Part shown: piece after piece, positions 6,371-6,865 of the stretch
Position numbering within the stretch: position 1 is the first letter of the stretch
How the letters are laid out: each line of letters begins with the position of its first letter
Source: Chloroflexota bacterium
GTDB taxonomy: Bacteria; Chloroflexota; Anaerolineae; Fen-1058
Direction of reading: 5' to 3'
NCBI GenBank assembly: GCA_016219235.1
Contig: JACRBO010000014.1
Coordinates: forward strand, 1 to 6,865
Length of the DNA: 6,865 bases
Made by a program: the position numbers and the translations under genes
The notes under the pieces: generated by a model
Seen by the model: the letters and a program-made list of their open reading frames with translations, nothing else
Databases searched by the model: none
What the model was told of the DNA's origin: nothing

Positions 6371-6748
6371 ATGAACTTGCTTCCAGCCAACTGCCCTATC
6401 TGTCACAGCCAACTAGAGATCACCCGTGCCTACTGTCGGGCGTGCGATACTGCACTCGATGGACATTTCCAGCCCGGCGCATTTAGCCAGTTGTCGCCCG
6501 ATCACATCGCCTTCATGATCACCTTCGTCCGCAACGAAGGGAAAATCAATCGGGTGGGCGAGGAACTGAACTTGTCCTATCCCACAATCCGTAGTCGTCT
6601 GCATGATCTCATCCGCGCGCGTGGTTACGACATCGGCGAGGAGGAAGAAGTCGTACCAGATGATGAGCGTCGAACGGTTCTGGATTCGTTGAGCAAAGGC
6701 AAGTTGTCCCCAGAAGAGGCTTTGAAGCGTTTAAGCGCGCGTGGTTAG
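6371..6748 (+). CDS. DUF2089-like zinc-ribbon/HTH putative regulator
   Basis: This 125-residue protein starts with a four-cysteine zinc ribbon (C8-x2-C11 ... C22-x2-C25). A helix-turn-helix-like region follows at about 41-86: 'LSPDHIAFMITFVRNEGKINRVGEELNLSYPTIRSRLHDLI', where 'GEELNLSYPTIRSRL' reads as a recognition helix pair. An acidic hinge (EEEEVVPDDE, about 90-99) leads to a short helical tail 'LDSLSKGKLSPEEALKRLSARG' (104-125) resembling the SHOCT-like tails of small bacterial regulators. This order matches the DUF2089 family as I recall it. It probably binds DNA in the cytoplasm. The ATG is supported by GAGG (6362-6365) 5 nt upstream. The ABC ATPase gene starts 10 bp after its stop, with AGGAG overlapping the stop, so the pair is one operon and the transporter is the likely regulatory target; autoregulation is possible. 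Confidence 0.82.
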   Translation: MNLLPANCPICHSQLEITRAYCRACDTALDGHFQPGAFSQLSPDHIAFMITFVRNEGKINRVGEELNLSYPTIRSRLHDLIRARGYDIGEEEEVVPDDERRTVLDSLSKGKLSPEEALKRLSARG

Positions 6749-6758
6749 GAGTGGAGAC

Positions 6759-6865
6759 ATGTCTGACTGGGCAATTGAAGCACATCAACTGGTGAAGAAA
6801 TTTACAAAACGTGCGGCCGATGACGCAGCCCACAGCGCCATGCCGCGCCGCCGTCTCTTTGGGAA
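6759..6865 (+). CDS. ABC transporter ATP-binding subunit, N-terminal fragment (runs off right edge)
   Basis: Only the first 35 codons are present. 'AIEAHQLVKKFTKR' (residues 5-18) is the first strand of an ABC ATPase, where the typical motif is h-x-h-x-x-L-x-K-x-F/Y. It is followed by a polar insert with a basic end (MPRRRLFG, 28-35), as in DrrA/CcmA-type ATPases that carry extra residues before the 'A(V/L)DxhSF' strand. Walker A would lie outside the window. The start is well placed: AGGAG (6747-6751) is 7 nt upstream and overlaps the stop of the regulator gene. With so little sequence, the transporter type and substrate cannot be stated. Confidence 0.65.
   Translation, partial: MSDWAIEAHQLVKKFTKRAADDAAHSAMPRRRLFG

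Noticed and set aside
6609..6833. 74-codon minus-strand frame at the right edge
   Set aside because: It overlaps two plus-strand genes that have ribosome-binding sites and family motifs; no supporting feature of its own.

Overview
The window (about 58% G+C by eye) looks like chromosomal DNA from a Chloroflexota-type bacterium, probably Anaerolineae or a relative. The best clues are a secreted protein built from two 'YFPET...GGL..FGYPI...VQYF' (LGFP-like) repeats with a C-terminal Ig-like domain, and a DUF2089-type zinc-ribbon/HTH regulator directly ahead of an ABC-transporter ATPase. The taxon is an inference from protein style; there is no rRNA marker here.

Layout. Positions 1-1325 (minus strand) hold a two-gene unit: a four-helix membrane protein, then the first 282 codons of selA (L-seryl-tRNA(Sec) selenium transferase), joined by a 4-nt GTGA stop/start overlap. 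selA is absent from a simple complete-ORF scan because it runs off the left edge and starts with GTG. Positions 1326-1403 form a compact divergent promoter region. The membrane protein gene and the rightward ABC-F ATPase gene each have a sigma70-like promoter whose -10 box lies only 6-7 nt from the start codon, so both transcripts look leaderless. A perfect 13-bp palindrome and a perfect 11-bp inverted repeat overlie these promoters.

Positions 1404-4857 (plus strand) carry the ABC-F ATPase, an intergenic stretch with two inverted, diverged copies of a hairpin element related by compensatory base changes, coaE (dephospho-CoA kinase), a GNAT-family protein and a 64-residue two-helix membrane protein. 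A perfect 16-bp hairpin at 4879-4913 separates this strand from the convergent gene for the secreted repeat protein (4936-5904, minus). That gene has a good promoter which rules out the most upstream TTG start.

Positions 5973-6370 are gene-poor, and AT-rich at the right end. They contain one doubtful 47-codon ORF and then a near-consensus promoter (TTGACA, 17 bp, TAAATT) for the DUF2089-like regulator. The regulator is followed 10 bp later by the start of an ABC transporter ATP-binding subunit that leaves the window.

Most genes are recognisable housekeeping or lineage-typical types. I found no CRISPR array, phage, toxin-antitoxin or defence system. The points most worth a second look are in the DNA between and within genes: the covarying hairpin pair, the leaderless divergent promoters with their palindromes, the CGATCG cluster inside selA, and short repeats that merge into the coaE start.
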